From JACPPO01 sp965262505 (GTDB taxonomy: Bacteria; Acidobacteriota; Vicinamibacteria; Vicinamibacterales; UBA2999), in the NCBI GenBank assembly GCA_965262505.1, contig CBDHFM010000007.1, positions 1 to 58,061 of the forward strand: 58,061 bases of DNA, read 5' to 3'. Both the position numbers and the translations under genes were made by a program. The notes under the pieces are model-generated. The model was not told where the DNA came from and made no database searches. It worked only from the letters and a program-made list of their open reading frames with translations. How positions within the stretch are numbered: position 1 is the first letter of the stretch; every line of letters begins with the position of its first letter. Of the stretch, positions 19,914 through 29,286 are shown one piece after another.

Positions 19914-19941
19914 TGTCGTTAAACCGAGCGGTTTTACGACA
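19914..19941. promoter_or_regulatory. res-like palindrome upstream of tnpA
   Basis: Half-sites TGTCGTTAAACCG and CGGTTTTACGACA form a 28-bp imperfect palindrome ending 1 bp before the tnpA ATG. It is related to the site in front of the resolvase at 13560, which suggests the same resolvase family once served this element and may also repress tnpA. Confidence 0.6.
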
Positions 19942-19942
19942 A

Positions 19943-22800
19943 ATGACATTCAGCCGTCACCAGCTCGCCCAACGGACGACCCTCGACGCGGTGGATCTTG
20001 AGGAGGTCCATCGTTGCCGACGCGCGCACAACCAGCTCGGCTTCGCCTACCAAGTCGGCTTCGTGCGCCTGCTCAACCGTTTCCCGAAACAGGAGCCATT
20101 CGAAGTCCTCGATGAACTCTTATTGTTCACCGGGGTGCAGCTCGGGGTCGCCACGAATCTCATCGATGAGTACCGACGGCGACGCCAGACGATCTCCGAA
20201 CACCAGCAGCGGATCACGCGCTACCGAGGTCTCCGTCACTTCGCGGCCGAGGAGCGGCAGCGGCTCGTGGCATTCGTGTTTGACGCGGCCTCGCGCCTCG
20301 AGCAGACGTCGTCCCTCCATAAGCGCGCCGAGGCGTTCCTCGCGGAGCAGCTCATCCTGCGCCCGAGCGAGGCCACCATCGCTCGCCTCGTGGGCGAACA
20401 GCGCCAACGTGCCCGGGACCGCATCGTTGACCGTGTGGTGGAGGACGTGTCTCGCGCTATGGCGAGCAGGCTCGACACGCTCCTCGTCGTGGGGGACGGC
20501 GAGGCCGTGTCGCCGATCCAAGCGATCAAGTCCAACCCCGGCCACCCGTCGGTGGAATCGATGCGGGTCGCCGTCCGGAAGCTCCGGCTGATCGAGGAGA
20601 CGGGCGTTCTTGCACTTGACCTCTCGTGGCTGAGCAACAACTACCAGCGAGCGTTCTTCCACAAGGTCCGAAAGTCGTCCGCCCATCGGTTGCGCGAGGT
20701 GAAAGAGCCCATGCGCTGGGCCGTCCTCGCGTGTTTCCTCTGGCAAAGCCACGGTGACGCCGTTGACCACGTCGTGGTGATGTTTTCGAAGCTCATGACG
20801 AAGATGGAACGCAAGGCCGACGACGCGCTCGAAGAGCAGATGGGGCAGCACAAGCGACGCTCCCGGAGCAAGGCCTCCGCGAGAAACTCTTTGCGCAAGT
20901 GCCGCGGGACGAACTCGCCGAGCGCGTCGCGCGCGCCACCGAATGGGTGTCGGGCCGAAAGAGCGATTCGCTGCACGGCGTGGTCACGCGCTACGGAACC
21001 CTCCGTCGGTTTGCCCCTGCATTCCTCGAGGCGGTCTCGTTCCTTCAGGAGGACGGGAGCGAGAATGGGCCCTGTCTCCAGGCCCTCGAGGTACTTCGGG
21101 ATCTGAACGCGTCGAACAAGCGCAAACTCCCCACGGGAACGTCGACGGAGTTCTTGTCGACTCGGTGGAAGCGGATCATCGGCTCAGGCGACGAGGTGAA
21201 CCGCTCGGCGTGGGAGTGCGCGGTCCTCATGAAGACCCGCGACGACATTCGGGCGGGCAACCTCGCGGTGCGACATAGCAAACGATTCGGTCACCTCGAT
21301 GACTTCTTCATCCCAGAAGAACAGTGGGAGACGGCCCGCGATCGGTTCTTCGCTCGGTCGGGTCTGCCGGCGAAGGCGGCCGACGCTCCGGCGTACCTTG
21401 AGCGACGCCTCCGCGACGCGTTCGATCGGTTCCTCGCGGCCGCACCGACCAACGACTACGCCAGCGTCACTGAACAGGGATGGCAGCTGTCGGTCGATGC
21501 CACCGATCGGCTCGACGATGGAGCCGCTGCCCAGCTCGCTCACCTCCAGCGGTGGTTGGCGACGCACATGCGGCAGGTTCGGCTTCCGGACCTACTGATC
21601 GAAGTCGACAACGATCTTGAATTCACCCGGCCCTTCCTGCCGCCGTCACGCCAACCCGATCCGGCGCCGGACGAGATCTGTGTCATCCTCGCGGCCGTCA
21701 TGGCCCATGGCTGCAACATCGGCCCGTACACGATGGCGCAGCTCACCTCCGACGTCACGTACGAGCAGCTCAAGCGTATCGGGGATTGGCAACTCACCCG
21801 GGACACGCAGCGCGGGGCGCTGGGTGTCGTCGTGAAGGCGCTCGCCGGCCTCGATGCCTCGCTCTACTGGGGTGAGGGAAAGACCTCGGCGAGCGACGGG
21901 CAACGGTACTCGCTGCAGCGGAAGGTCCTTCAGAAGACCTACAGTCCGCGGTTCAGCGACTTCGCACTCGAGTTCTACAGCTTCGTCGCCGACAACTACG
22001 CCCCTTTCTTCAGCACGCCCATCGAGTGCACGGATCGGGACGCGGCAACCGTCCTGGACGGGCTGCTGTACAACGAGAGCGACCTGGAGCTCGAGGAGCA
22101 CTACACGGACACCCACGGCTATACCGACATCAACTTCGCCGCGTTCGCGATGCTCGGCCGGCGCTTCAGTCCGCGGATTCGGGGCATCAAGAAGCAGCGA
22201 CTCTACCGTATCGACACGCGCGACTACGGCGTTCTCGGGAGCCTTGTGGGTCGGGCGGATCGGAAGATCGACACGCGTGGGATCGCCGACCAGTGGGATC
22301 GCCTCGGTCATTTCTACGCCTCGCTGGAGTCCGGACACACCACCGCTTCGGTCGCGCTGAGGCGACTTGCGGGATTTAGGGCGAAGAACGGCTTTTACCG
22401 CGCGAACCGCGACCTCGGCCGGATCCTCAAAACCGAGTTCATCCTCCAGTACATGTCCGAGCCCGCGCTCCGGACGCGCATCCGACGCGGCCTCCTGAAG
22501 GTCGAGCAGATGCACGCCCTCGCGCGCGACGTGTTCTACGGGAACCGCGGGCGCATCGACGCCCGCGAGCTCTGGGAACAGATGAATAGCTGTAGCTGCC
22601 TCACGCTGATCGTGGCGTGCATCATCTACTGGCAGGCCAAGGACATGTCTCGGGTCATTCGTAGGGCCGACCCAGAGGGCCACGGCGTCGAACTCTCTCT
22701 GCTGCAGCACGTCAGCCCGATCGAGTGGGACAACATCGTCCTGTACGGCGAGTACGTGCTCAACCGCAGACTCGTCCGGCTGACGCGCTCACGGCCTTAG
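19943..22800 (+). pseudogene. tnpA: Tn3-family transposase TnpA, frameshifted
   Basis: The first part (ATG 19943, MTFSRHQLAQRTTLDAVDL) is a standard TnpA N-terminus with the DUF4158-like DNA-binding region. The second frame runs to 22800 and contains the catalytic core: EGKTSASDGQRYSL, HYTDTHGYTDINFAAFAMLG and GLLKVEQMHALARDVFYG, which supply the DDE residues. The frames join near 20840-20850 at a GGGG run (DALEEQM then AAQATLPEQGLREKLFAQV). One base explains the break. Total length would be about 950 aa, normal for the family. Programmed frameshifting is not known for Tn3 TnpA, so mutation or sequencing error is more likely. Confidence 0.88.
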
Positions 22801-22833
22801 CGTGCAAAATCCCACCGATCTGCCTGATACCCT

Positions 22834-23079
22834 CTGGTGGCCGTGCGTGCCCACTCGACCAGGGGATGCTCCCACGCCGTCGCCGGCGACGTACGCCAGG
22901 ATCGCACGCCGGCCTCCGTGCGGACGCCTACGAGTGGATGGTGATGCGCGTCCCGCAGGCCGCAGGCGAGTAATTCGCTGGGCGCGAACAGGAGCGGCTG
23001 GTGGAGTTCCGGTGTGCTAGGATTCTGTTGATCTCGCATTGGTTTGGGTGCCTCTAACACCCGGCCGCTTTCACGATCA
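22834..23079. other. No clear gene
   Basis: A minus-strand frame (to about 23039; MRDQQNPSTPELHQPLLFAP) runs into the Tn3 repeat and may be the start of a small gene cut by the transposon. Nothing else supports it. Confidence 0.3.
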
Positions 23080-23110
23080 AAGCCCGCGCTACCAACGCGG
23101 GCTTTTTCTT
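23080..23110. terminator. Rho-independent terminator
   Basis: AGCCCGCG (23081-23088) pairs with CGCGGGCT (23096-23103), followed by TTTTCTT on the plus strand and preceded by AAA. It can act in both directions and closes the minus-strand gene at 23144. Confidence 0.8.
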
Positions 23111-23143
23111 GTACGGCCGACTTATACCACGCCAGCGCCGTGC

Positions 23144-23374
23144 CTAGCTGGCCCTGGCGCGCCCGGTGATCGCTTCGCGCAATCCTTCTAGCAGCCCTTC
23201 CAGGTGCGCCATGCGTTCGCGGAGTTCACCAAGCTGGGTGCTCAGCGCTTCGATTTTCCCATCCAGCCGCGACTCCAACCGCGTCATGTCCTGCCGTACC
23301 CCACGAACAGAAGCGAGGATCACGCCCGCGAGCACGACACCCACCATCACGATAGCAATGATTTCCGGGGTCAT
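23144..23374 (-). CDS. Small membrane protein with coiled coil
   Basis: The 76-aa protein has one transmembrane helix (IIAIVMVGVVLAGVILA) and then a heptad-patterned coiled coil (MTRLESRLDGKIEALSTQL, ELRERMAHLEGLLEGLREAI). Small proteins of this type are widespread and of unknown role. A terminator lies just downstream. A degraded copy of the same gene sits at 30978-31100, showing that this gene has been duplicated among the replicons that built the plasmid. Confidence 0.7.
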   Translation of the reverse strand: MTPEIIAIVMVGVVLAGVILASVRGVRQDMTRLESRLDGKIEALSTQLGELRERMAHLEGLLEGLREAITGRARAS

Positions 23375-23601
23375 GCTTCCTCCAACTCAGTCGGCGGAGC
23401 TTCTTCGGTAGCGGTCACGCACCACTCAGCCTATACTCACCTCGCCACAATAACTCGGGCTGATCCGACTGTCGGGCCACCCGCTGAATACAAGACCTCT
23501 TGCTTAGAATACGCGGGAACCCTCGTTCAGTTCGGGTTGTTGTAGCGACTGGGCCCGGTGACCATTTCCGGTCACTGGACTCAGAGGGAAATTGTCTAGA
23601 G

Positions 23602-24570
23602 ATGCGCCTACCGTTGCACGCTCACTGGAGCCATGGAATCTCAGCCGCTCTGCTCGGCGTGCTGATACTGCTACCCGCCACGCCCGCCTCAGCGCAGTCG
23701 CGCGACGACTTCGCATACTGGGATGCGAACGGGAACGGCGACCTGACGTGCGCTGAAGCGGAAGGCCGCGATGAGGGTCTGCGGTTGCCTGCGTACCAAG
23801 ACAACCGTGACGGTACCGGCGTCATCTACGAATGGCTAGAGCGGAGCCGATCGAGCGACACGGACAGCGACGGTATCGGCTGTGACTCTGCCTCGAACTC
23901 CAACGGTTATATCCCCAGTGTGCAGGTGGAGCCGCCGGTGGAGCCGTCGACCTGCTCGGCGGACGCGGAGACGTGGCGCGGGTTGCAGGTCTGCGATGAG
24001 CAACCGAGGGACGGCTACGACCGCGACGCTTTCGGGACTGGCTACAGCAGCTTGGAGGACGAGATCATCGCGGCGTTACCGCCCACGATGAAGGCGAACG
24101 GGCAGGTCCACACCCCCTACTCGTGCCTCGCGTTTGACATCACAGCGGCCGGGACAGCGGCGACGGACATCGAGCACATCGTGGCGCTGGCGGAGACGCA
24201 CGACAGTGGCATCGCCGACGATCGGCGCCGGGACATTGCCAGTGACCTCGACAACCTCACGATCGCGGATCCGACGGTGAACCGGTCGCAGAAAAGTGAC
24301 CGGGACGCCGCCGAATGGATACCAGCCCGACACAGCGCGTGGTTCGCGGAGCGGGTGATCCAGGTCAAGCTGGAATACGGGTTGAGCGTCGATCCCGCAG
24401 AGCGGGACGCGCTCGAGGCGCTACTTGCGGGCGGAGAAGCGCAACTAAACTGCGTGGGCACGCCGGCACCAGCGCTTCCGCTTCGTGGGGTGCTATTGCT
24501 CGGCCTGCTGCTCACGTTGCTCGGGGCCGTGCTGATGCGCATGCGTACGGACATTGCGCGTGGCTACTGA
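23602..24570 (+). CDS. Secreted excalibur/HNH-type nuclease
   Basis: I start at ATG 23602 (MRLPLHAHWSHG), which places a signal peptide at residues 10-32 ending PASAQ. Residues about 33-95 contain an excalibur-like Ca2+-binding unit (FAYWDANGNGDLTCAEAEG, DTDSDGIGC). The C-terminal domain has DIEHIVALAETHDSG and DLDNLTIADPTVNRSQKSDR, the DUF1524/HNH layout of secreted nucleases (metal-binding His after Glu, then Asn and Lys). The end, PAPALPLRGVLLLGLLLTLL followed by RMR, is a PxLPL motif, hydrophobic helix and basic tail, like C-terminal sorting signals. I infer an extracellular, possibly surface-processed DNase; substrate and sorting route are unproven. Confidence 0.8.
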   Translation: MRLPLHAHWSHGISAALLGVLILLPATPASAQSRDDFAYWDANGNGDLTCAEAEGRDEGLRLPAYQDNRDGTGVIYEWLERSRSSDTDSDGIGCDSASNSNGYIPSVQVEPPVEPSTCSADAETWRGLQVCDEQPRDGYDRDAFGTGYSSLEDEIIAALPPTMKANGQVHTPYSCLAFDITAAGTAATDIEHIVALAETHDSGIADDRRRDIASDLDNLTIADPTVNRSQKSDRDAAEWIPARHSAWFAERVIQVKLEYGLSVDPAERDALEALLAGGEAQLNCVGTPAPALPLRGVLLLGLLLTLLGAVLMRMRTDIARGY

Positions 24571-24602
24571 TCGTATGTGCTCATAGAAAGACTCGCCGCC
24601 TT

Positions 24603-24722
24603 TCATGAGTTCCACCATACGAGGAACGCGGCCCACAGCGACCGGGTGAGTTGATTCATCATCCCGGCCAGAAGCGCGCCGACGACCGCCACGACCAGCC
24701 CCCAGATCAGGAACACGGTCAC
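24603..24722 (-). CDS. Possible 39-aa membrane peptide
   Basis: From GTG 24722 the frame gives a single hydrophobic helix, VFLIWGLVVAVVGALLAGMM, then a short amphipathic tail. The longer frame upstream is not protein-like. There is no homology to cite; the call rests on the coherent transmembrane segment. Confidence 0.35.
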   Translation of the reverse strand: MTVFLIWGLVVAVVGALLAGMMNQLTRSLWAAFLVWWNS

Positions 24723-24740
24723 GAGCGCGGACCGGTCGAG

Positions 24741-24869
24741 ATGGTCGTGGTGACTCTCGAGGGTAATCCTGTGGCGATGTGCTCGACGTGCGCTGCGAAG
24801 CGTGCGCTTCGCGATGGGTTCACGCCGGTCAAGGGTGAGCTCACTGCAGACGATATCAACTGGGGGTGA
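24741..24869 (+). CDS. Possible 42-aa CxxC protein
   Basis: The frame from ATG 24741 encodes MVVVTLEGNPVAMCSTCAAK and ends TADDINWG. It has a CxxC pair. It is the first of a run of very small plus-strand genes and may be real. I do not know the function. Confidence 0.4.
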   Translation: MVVVTLEGNPVAMCSTCAAKRALRDGFTPVKGELTADDINWG

Positions 24870-25125
24870 GCAGATTGCCGCTGGCGGCAACGGGGGAAAG
24901 GAGCTACGTCAATCGTCTGTGGGAAGAGTTACATAACTGCCCACTATTGGACTCGCGCCGCGCCAACCAACCAATTTTTCTAAGTATTTCGAGCCTTTCG
25001 CCCGTGCTGGATAGTCACTTACGTGGATTTACGTCGGCCTAAGTCGTTTCAACACGGGCGAAAGTGAAACTCGGACAGCGCTTCAAGTCGTGGCGGCTGG
25101 AAGGACCGACGAGGGGAGAGGCAAG
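24870..25125. other. Non-coding region with a hairpin
   Basis: No gene is seen. It holds the inverted repeat at 24995-25064 and is less GC-rich than its surroundings, so it probably contains the promoter for the small-gene run starting at 25126. Confidence 0.4.
24995..25064. repeat. Inverted repeat with 40-nt loop
   Basis: CTTTCGCCCGTGCTG (24995-25009) and CAACACGGGCGAAAG (25050-25064) pair at 14 of 15 positions. The loop carries two TTACGT copies. It could be a regulatory hairpin or a nick/priming site. Confidence 0.6.
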
Positions 25126-25356
25126 ATGGTGGAGCACTTAACAATATGGCACCGGGACAGGAAACTGTTGGAGGTGAAGACGAATAACAGCGCCCGGCCG
25201 TGGCGCGGGCGGCTGGTCAACAACGAGACGCAGTTCGATGAGGCGCTTGAGCTTGAGCTTGAGAAAGATGCCGGCCGCGTAGTCGTCATCCCGTGGCACG
25301 CTGTCGAGTATGTGCGAGTTCATCAGACGCGACAACCTGGTCTCGTAAGCGCCTAG
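25126..25356 (+). CDS. Small hypothetical protein
   Basis: The 76-aa protein starts at ATG 25126 with a good GGGGAGAGG site. It reads MVEHLTIWHRDRKLLEVK, then an acidic helix (FDEALELELEKDAG) and VVVIPWHAVEYVRVHQ, an apparent beta-rich fold. The family is not recognised. It is first in a run of small plus-strand genes. Confidence 0.6.
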   Translation: MVEHLTIWHRDRKLLEVKTNNSARPWRGRLVNNETQFDEALELELEKDAGRVVVIPWHAVEYVRVHQTRQPGLVSA

Positions 25357-25452
25357 GCGGGCCTGTGCGGCCATCAGCGGCGGTGGCAGACCTTAAGCAT
25401 AGGCCGTCTCTCGGATGGCGCTCCTGGGTGAAAGGTTGCAACGATTGTTGCC

Positions 25453-25728
25453 ATGGAAGAGCCTGATGGCCATTTCCACGCTTGGTTTAGGGCTGGACGT
25501 ATTTTCACGATGAATAGCCGTGTATTCAACGATAGAACGGTCTGCCATAAGTGGGCGGCTAAGCAGCGTCCAGCGAAAGAAGATCGGCTTGTGCTCGCCT
25601 GTACGAAGTGCCCGGTCTCACGGAAGTCGAGGCGGCGGGCGATTCGCTGGGGCCACGTCGCTCGAGAACGCGGCGTCACGCTTCCGGCGCTCAGGGCGGC
25701 AATCGAGACGGAGCGACGGCGGGAGTAG
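25453..25728 (+). CDS. Small basic Cys/His protein
   Basis: The 91-aa protein (ATG 25453) has HFHAWFRAGRIFTMN, then VCHKWAAKQRP and LACTKCPVSRKSRRRAIRWG. The Cys/His spacing suggests one small zinc site and the tail is strongly basic, so nucleic-acid binding is plausible. There is no named family. Confidence 0.5.
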   Translation: MEEPDGHFHAWFRAGRIFTMNSRVFNDRTVCHKWAAKQRPAKEDRLVLACTKCPVSRKSRRRAIRWGHVARERGVTLPALRAAIETERRRE

Positions 25729-25779
25729 CTTGTGGCCGTGTCTGGCTAACATCAAACAGCAGAAAGGGGCAGCATCATC

Positions 25780-25962
25780 ATGGGGTTTACCGTTCATCTC
25801 AAGGAAGGGCCTATCGATCCGGTAACGGTCGATGCAGATTTCTTTGTAATTGAAGCCGGGATGTATCTGTTTTCCAAAGAATCCATCGACGGGTATGTCG
25901 CGTCATTTCCAGGCACTAACGTGTTGTCAGTTGTGAAGGAGAACGTGTTGCCAGTTGAGTAG
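25780..25962 (+). CDS. 60-aa hypothetical protein
   Basis: ATG 25780 is preceded by AAAGGGG. The sequence (MGFTVHLKEGPIDPVTVDAD, YLFSKESIDGYVASFPG, VKENVLPVE) looks like a compact beta-rich protein, similar in style to short phage or plasmid proteins. The function is unknown. Confidence 0.55.
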   Translation: MGFTVHLKEGPIDPVTVDADFFVIEAGMYLFSKESIDGYVASFPGTNVLSVVKENVLPVE

Positions 25963-26011
25963 GTGGTCGGCGCGGGGGCGCTACCGAACCAATACGACCG
26001 AAGGGGCGAGC

Positions 26012-26332
26012 ATGGGAAACGGGACGAAGGATGGGACAGTGGACAGCACGCTGAGCGAGGGGACGCTGCGGTGTCCTCTTTCTGTCTGCCGGGGGGAGAC
26101 TTTGCACCATGACCGCGTAACCACGCACTCACGGGAGGAAGACGGCGTGGCGACCGTGGTGGTGGTGGACGTGCCGGATACGCGGGGGGCGATGCCAGCG
26201 GTGGCAGGCAATCCTTCGGGACGGCGGTCGGGGGTGGTGGTCGAGGGATGGTGCGAGTTGTGCGGCGGGCGCTGGGCGCTCACCCTCGCTCAGCACAAGG
26301 GCAGCACAATGATCGCAGTCCGTCCATTGTGA
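26012..26332 (+). CDS. Small protein with C-terminal zinc-ribbon-like Cys
   Basis: The 106-aa protein starts at ATG 26012 with GGGGCG upstream. Cys pairs are found in LRCPLSVCRG and WCELCGGRWALTLAQHKG, and a Val-rich strand (VATVVVVDVPD) lies between. The CxxC ends suggest one zinc site. It is the last member of the small-gene run. Confidence 0.5.
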   Translation: MGNGTKDGTVDSTLSEGTLRCPLSVCRGETLHHDRVTTHSREEDGVATVVVVDVPDTRGAMPAVAGNPSGRRSGVVVEGWCELCGGRWALTLAQHKGSTMIAVRPL

Positions 26333-26510
26333 GCGTGAGGCTGGTGTGTGGTGGCGTGTGAGGCGACGCGTGAGGCGAGAGCTATCAGCGCTGGTGGCGG
26401 GACTGCCCCACCCTCGGTGTGCGTTGTGCGGGGGGCATATACCTAGTCGGGGCCCTTATGTGCATGCACTCGCTCTTTTTCGCCTAATTTTCAGCTCGGA
26501 TGGCATGGAG
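26333..26510. other. Short spacer
   Basis: A short Arg-rich frame (VRRRVRRELSALVAGLPHPR) with CALCGG is visible and may be the 5' part of another small gene cut by the IS3 relic at 26511. Confidence 0.3.
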
Positions 26511-26820
26511 TGTAGCGCCCCAGGGTTCTTGGACAGTGGTTTGAAGGTAATCACTTCTACGCTACCGCGTCCAGCCCGTCGAAATCGCATCGCACTTGGG
26601 CTGGACTCCGATAGTCGTACTTCGCCAGCATCCACTGCTCGTTGTACGTTCGTTGAAACTCGAGCAAGGTGAGGCGGAGTTCCTCGATCGTGTCGAAGCT
26701 CCGCACCCACAAGAGATTCTCCTTTCACGTACGGATGAAACGCTCCGCGACCCCATTGCCTTCGGGCTCTCGCACGAAGCTCGGGGAACTCTCAATCCCG
26801 AAGAACGCGACCTCCTGTTG
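26511..26820 (-). mobile_element. IS3-family copy 3, relic
   Basis: It starts at the element end TGTAGCGCCCCAGGGTTC and matches the orfB 3' part of the intact copy (8260-8580) on the minus strand, with several indels. It stops at CTCCTGTTG. Only about 310 bp remain. Confidence 0.85.
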
Positions 26821-26940
26821 GCACGGTTTCAACACAGGCGGTTCACAGAGGGCGGGAATCGTGGCAGACTTGCACGGCTTCTTGTCGTCGCGCCACCTGC
26901 ATCGCCCTCGCCGCGGGGTCCGGCGCTCCACAGTACACGG

Positions 26941-27822
26941 ATGACCACGGGAGACACGCCGGGATTGACTGTCGAGATCGCTTCTGGGACGCACGACGGG
27001 GAGGCGCGCGGCCGCACGGCGCGGTTGAGCGACCACTTCGCCAAGGTGTCGGCACGGTATCGGACACTGCGCGAGCTGGATGTCGGGGCCGTGCGCCTCA
27101 TCAGCGACGTCGTGGCGCGCGCCGCGGACCCGGGAAGACCTGTGCGGCTCGTGGACATCGGCACGGGCTCGGGGCGGTACCTGGACGCGGTCATGCAGGG
27201 CGTCGGCGCAGCGCACGCCCGGGAGGTCGTGGCCATCGGCCTGGATCGGAGTCTGCCCATGCTCCGGCAAGCGCGGCGGCGCGCCGGACACGCGGGACTG
27301 CGGGCGGGGCATCTGGTCGGGGCCGTCGAAACGCTCCCGTTCCGGGCCGCCAGCTGTGACGTGATGACCTGCTTCAATGCCGTGCACCACTTCGACCTCG
27401 CCCGGTTTGCGGGCGAGGCGGCGCGGGTGCTCACCCCCGCCGGCCAGCTCGTCGTCTACACGCGCACCCCGGCGCAGAACCGCCGCACGATCTGGGGCCA
27501 CCACTTTCCCGAGTTCGCCACGCGGGAAACGAGACTCCATACAGTCAACAAGATGCGCGCCGCTCTGGACGCCACCGGTGCCTTCAGGGCGGTGCGCGCG
27601 CAGACGGTTGTGTGGAGGGTCACCACCTCGTTGGCACGCCTCGTCGAACAAGCCACCCACTATCATTATTCGACCTTTCGGCTGTATTCAGAAGACGCGC
27701 TTCGCGCGGCGATCGACACCTTCCGCCAGCGCGTGCGACAGGCGTTCCCCGACGTGACGCACATCACGCATGACAATGACCACGTGCTGGTGATGGCTCA
27801 GTGTTTGGCGTCGCGAGAGTGA
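26941..27822 (+). CDS. Class I SAM-dependent methyltransferase
   Basis: The start is placed at ATG 26941 (MTTGDTPGLTVEIASG), since codons upstream belong to the IS3 relic. The 293-aa protein has motif I VRLVDIGTGSGRYLDAV, the acidic motif II VVAIGLDRS, and CDVMTCFNAVHHFDLARFAG followed by AARVLTPAGQLVVYTRTP, the standard UbiE/type-11 methyltransferase layout. The substrate cannot be told. Flanking sequences are IS and resolvase debris, so it looks like an isolated captured gene. Confidence 0.85.
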   Translation: MTTGDTPGLTVEIASGTHDGEARGRTARLSDHFAKVSARYRTLRELDVGAVRLISDVVARAADPGRPVRLVDIGTGSGRYLDAVMQGVGAAHAREVVAIGLDRSLPMLRQARRRAGHAGLRAGHLVGAVETLPFRAASCDVMTCFNAVHHFDLARFAGEAARVLTPAGQLVVYTRTPAQNRRTIWGHHFPEFATRETRLHTVNKMRAALDATGAFRAVRAQTVVWRVTTSLARLVEQATHYHYSTFRLYSEDALRAAIDTFRQRVRQAFPDVTHITHDNDHVLVMAQCLASRE

Positions 27823-27873
27823 GCGTGCGGTGAACGCAGCCCGCGACTGCGCCCCTACATCCAGAACACCGGC

Positions 27874-27916
27874 GTGCAGCACCGGGCAAGGCGCGCAGAT
27901 CGACACCACCACCGCC
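27874..27916 (+). pseudogene. Resolvase relic (middle part)
   Basis: About 40 bp (GGGCAAGGCGCGCAGATCGA within it) match the serine-resolvase gene near 13850. An IS630-type fragment follows immediately. Confidence 0.6.
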
Positions 27917-27920
27917 GACG

Positions 27921-28454
27921 CTCGATCCCGCGCGCCTCGTGTTTCTCGATGAGAGTGGTGTGCGGACCGATCTGATTCGCCGCGATGGCCGCGGGCTGTC
28001 CGGCGCCCGGGTCCCCGACCACACGCCGGATGGCCGCTGGCACACCACGACGTGTCTCGGGGCGGTGCGCGTGACAGGCCTCACCGCGCCAGCCGTGTGT
28101 GATGGGCCGATCGACGGCGCCAGTGTTCTGGCCTACATCGAGCAGGTCCTGACGCCAACGCTCGCGCCTGGCGACATCGTCATCCTGGACACCCTCTCGT
28201 GTCACAAGAGCCCCGCGGTGCGACGAGCGATCGAAGCCGTCGGCGCGCAACGCTGGTTTCTGCCGACATACAGTCCTGACTTCAATCCGATTGAGCTGGC
28301 GTTTGCGACGCTGAAGGCGATCTTGCGCAAGGCCCGCTGCCGCACACGGGAGGTCCTGTGGAACACCATTGGCGCCGCCGTGCCCGGCTATGATCCAGCC
28401 GAATGCCGCAACTACTTTCGACATTGCGGCTATTCGGTCGCTACGACCTCATGA
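27921..28454 (+). pseudogene. IS630-family transposase, C-terminal part
   Basis: The frame has the DDE_3 residues: VFLDESGVRTDL, IVILDTLSCHKSP and YSPDFNPIELAFATLK, ending RNYFRHCGYSVATTS. The N-terminal HTH half is absent and the frame begins abruptly at LDPARLVFLDE next to a resolvase relic. It belongs to a different IS630 subtype from the copies at 29951-32429 (about half of positions shared). Confidence 0.8.
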
Positions 28455-28497
28455 AATCCGCTCTAGCGCGGTGGCGGTAGGGAGAGGGGGGGGGAAC

Positions 28498-29286
28498 CTA
28501 TCGCGGTACTCGAAAGCTGAGCCCCGTGCCGACGAACACATCGTCGGTCGGTCCCCACAACCCGCGGCCGACGGAGACATCCACCTGCACGATGTCGGTC
28601 ACCAGCCACGTGAGTCCGCCGTCCACGGACGCGCTGGTCGCGATCGTGCCTGTGGTCTGCCGATCGCCGAAGAGTTCGAGGAACGTACTCAGGTGATCCG
28701 TCAGCCTGACGCCGAGCACCACCGAGTACACAAGGAACGCGTCACGCTTCGGCCGATCGGCGGAAGACTCCCCCGCCGCCCCCACGTTGTAGCCGAGCGA
28801 CAGCCGTGGCAGGAGTTCGTGGGCGAACGCCACCAGGAACGATGGGTCGACACCGTTGCTTGAGAACCCGTGGTCGCCGGTCGGGAGCGACAGTCCGCTC
28901 AAGAGGGCGAGCTCGGGCCGCCAGCCATCCGCGCGCGCGATGAGATTGATCTTGGCGCCGAGCTCGCTGTCACCCGCACCGCGACGTCCTGCTCCGCCCA
29001 CGATGCCGACGTGGCCGATGCGGAGTTCCAGCCGCCCGCCGAGACCGAGCCGGAACAAGGTGCCGGGCACCGCATAACCGTCTACGTCGCCGTCGCGGGC
29101 GAACAGGTATCCCGTCTCCACCTGCAGCAGGCCCCGCGGGACCACCGCGGCCGACTCGGTTTGATCCGGACGATCGGTCACCATGTCCGGCGACTGCCCG
29201 CGCGCGACGCCGGTCCCCACCGGCGCGATCAGCAAGAGGAGGAAGGCTCTCACGACTCGACCCGCCGCGCGACCTGGCCGGAACAT
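28498..29286 (-). CDS. Outer-membrane MetA-like transporter family protein
   Basis: The 262-aa protein has a signal peptide (AFLLLLIAPVGTGVARG) and the family signature MVTDRPDQTESAAVVPRGLLQVETGY near the mature N-terminus, followed by alternating beta strands ending GTGLSFRVPR. This matches the phenol-degradation MetA-pathway (PF13557-like) outer-membrane beta-barrel family, whose members are of uncertain function. The gene appears complete. It lies between resolvase fragments (27874 and 29349), so it may have arrived inside a transposon. Confidence 0.8.
   Translation of the reverse strand: MFRPGRAAGRVVRAFLLLLIAPVGTGVARGQSPDMVTDRPDQTESAAVVPRGLLQVETGYLFARDGDVDGYAVPGTLFRLGLGGRLELRIGHVGIVGGAGRRGAGDSELGAKINLIARADGWRPELALLSGLSLPTGDHGFSSNGVDPSFLVAFAHELLPRLSLGYNVGAAGESSADRPKRDAFLVYSVVLGVRLTDHLSTFLELFGDRQTTGTIATSASVDGGLTWLVTDIVQVDVSVGRGLWGPTDDVFVGTGLSFRVPR

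Larger units (their letters stand above)
19730..22833 (+). mobile_element. Tn3-family transposon, 3.1 kb
   Basis: Perfect 38-bp terminal inverted repeats lie at 19730-19767 and 22796-22833; each contains the Tn3-typical inner end TTTTGCACGCTAAG. The element holds only tnpA and a res-like palindrome (19914-19941) and no resolvase. The 5-bp flanks (AACCA and CTGGT) are not direct repeats, so no target duplication is visible. That suggests one end was rearranged after insertion. The right repeat overlaps the tnpA stop. Confidence 0.9.
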
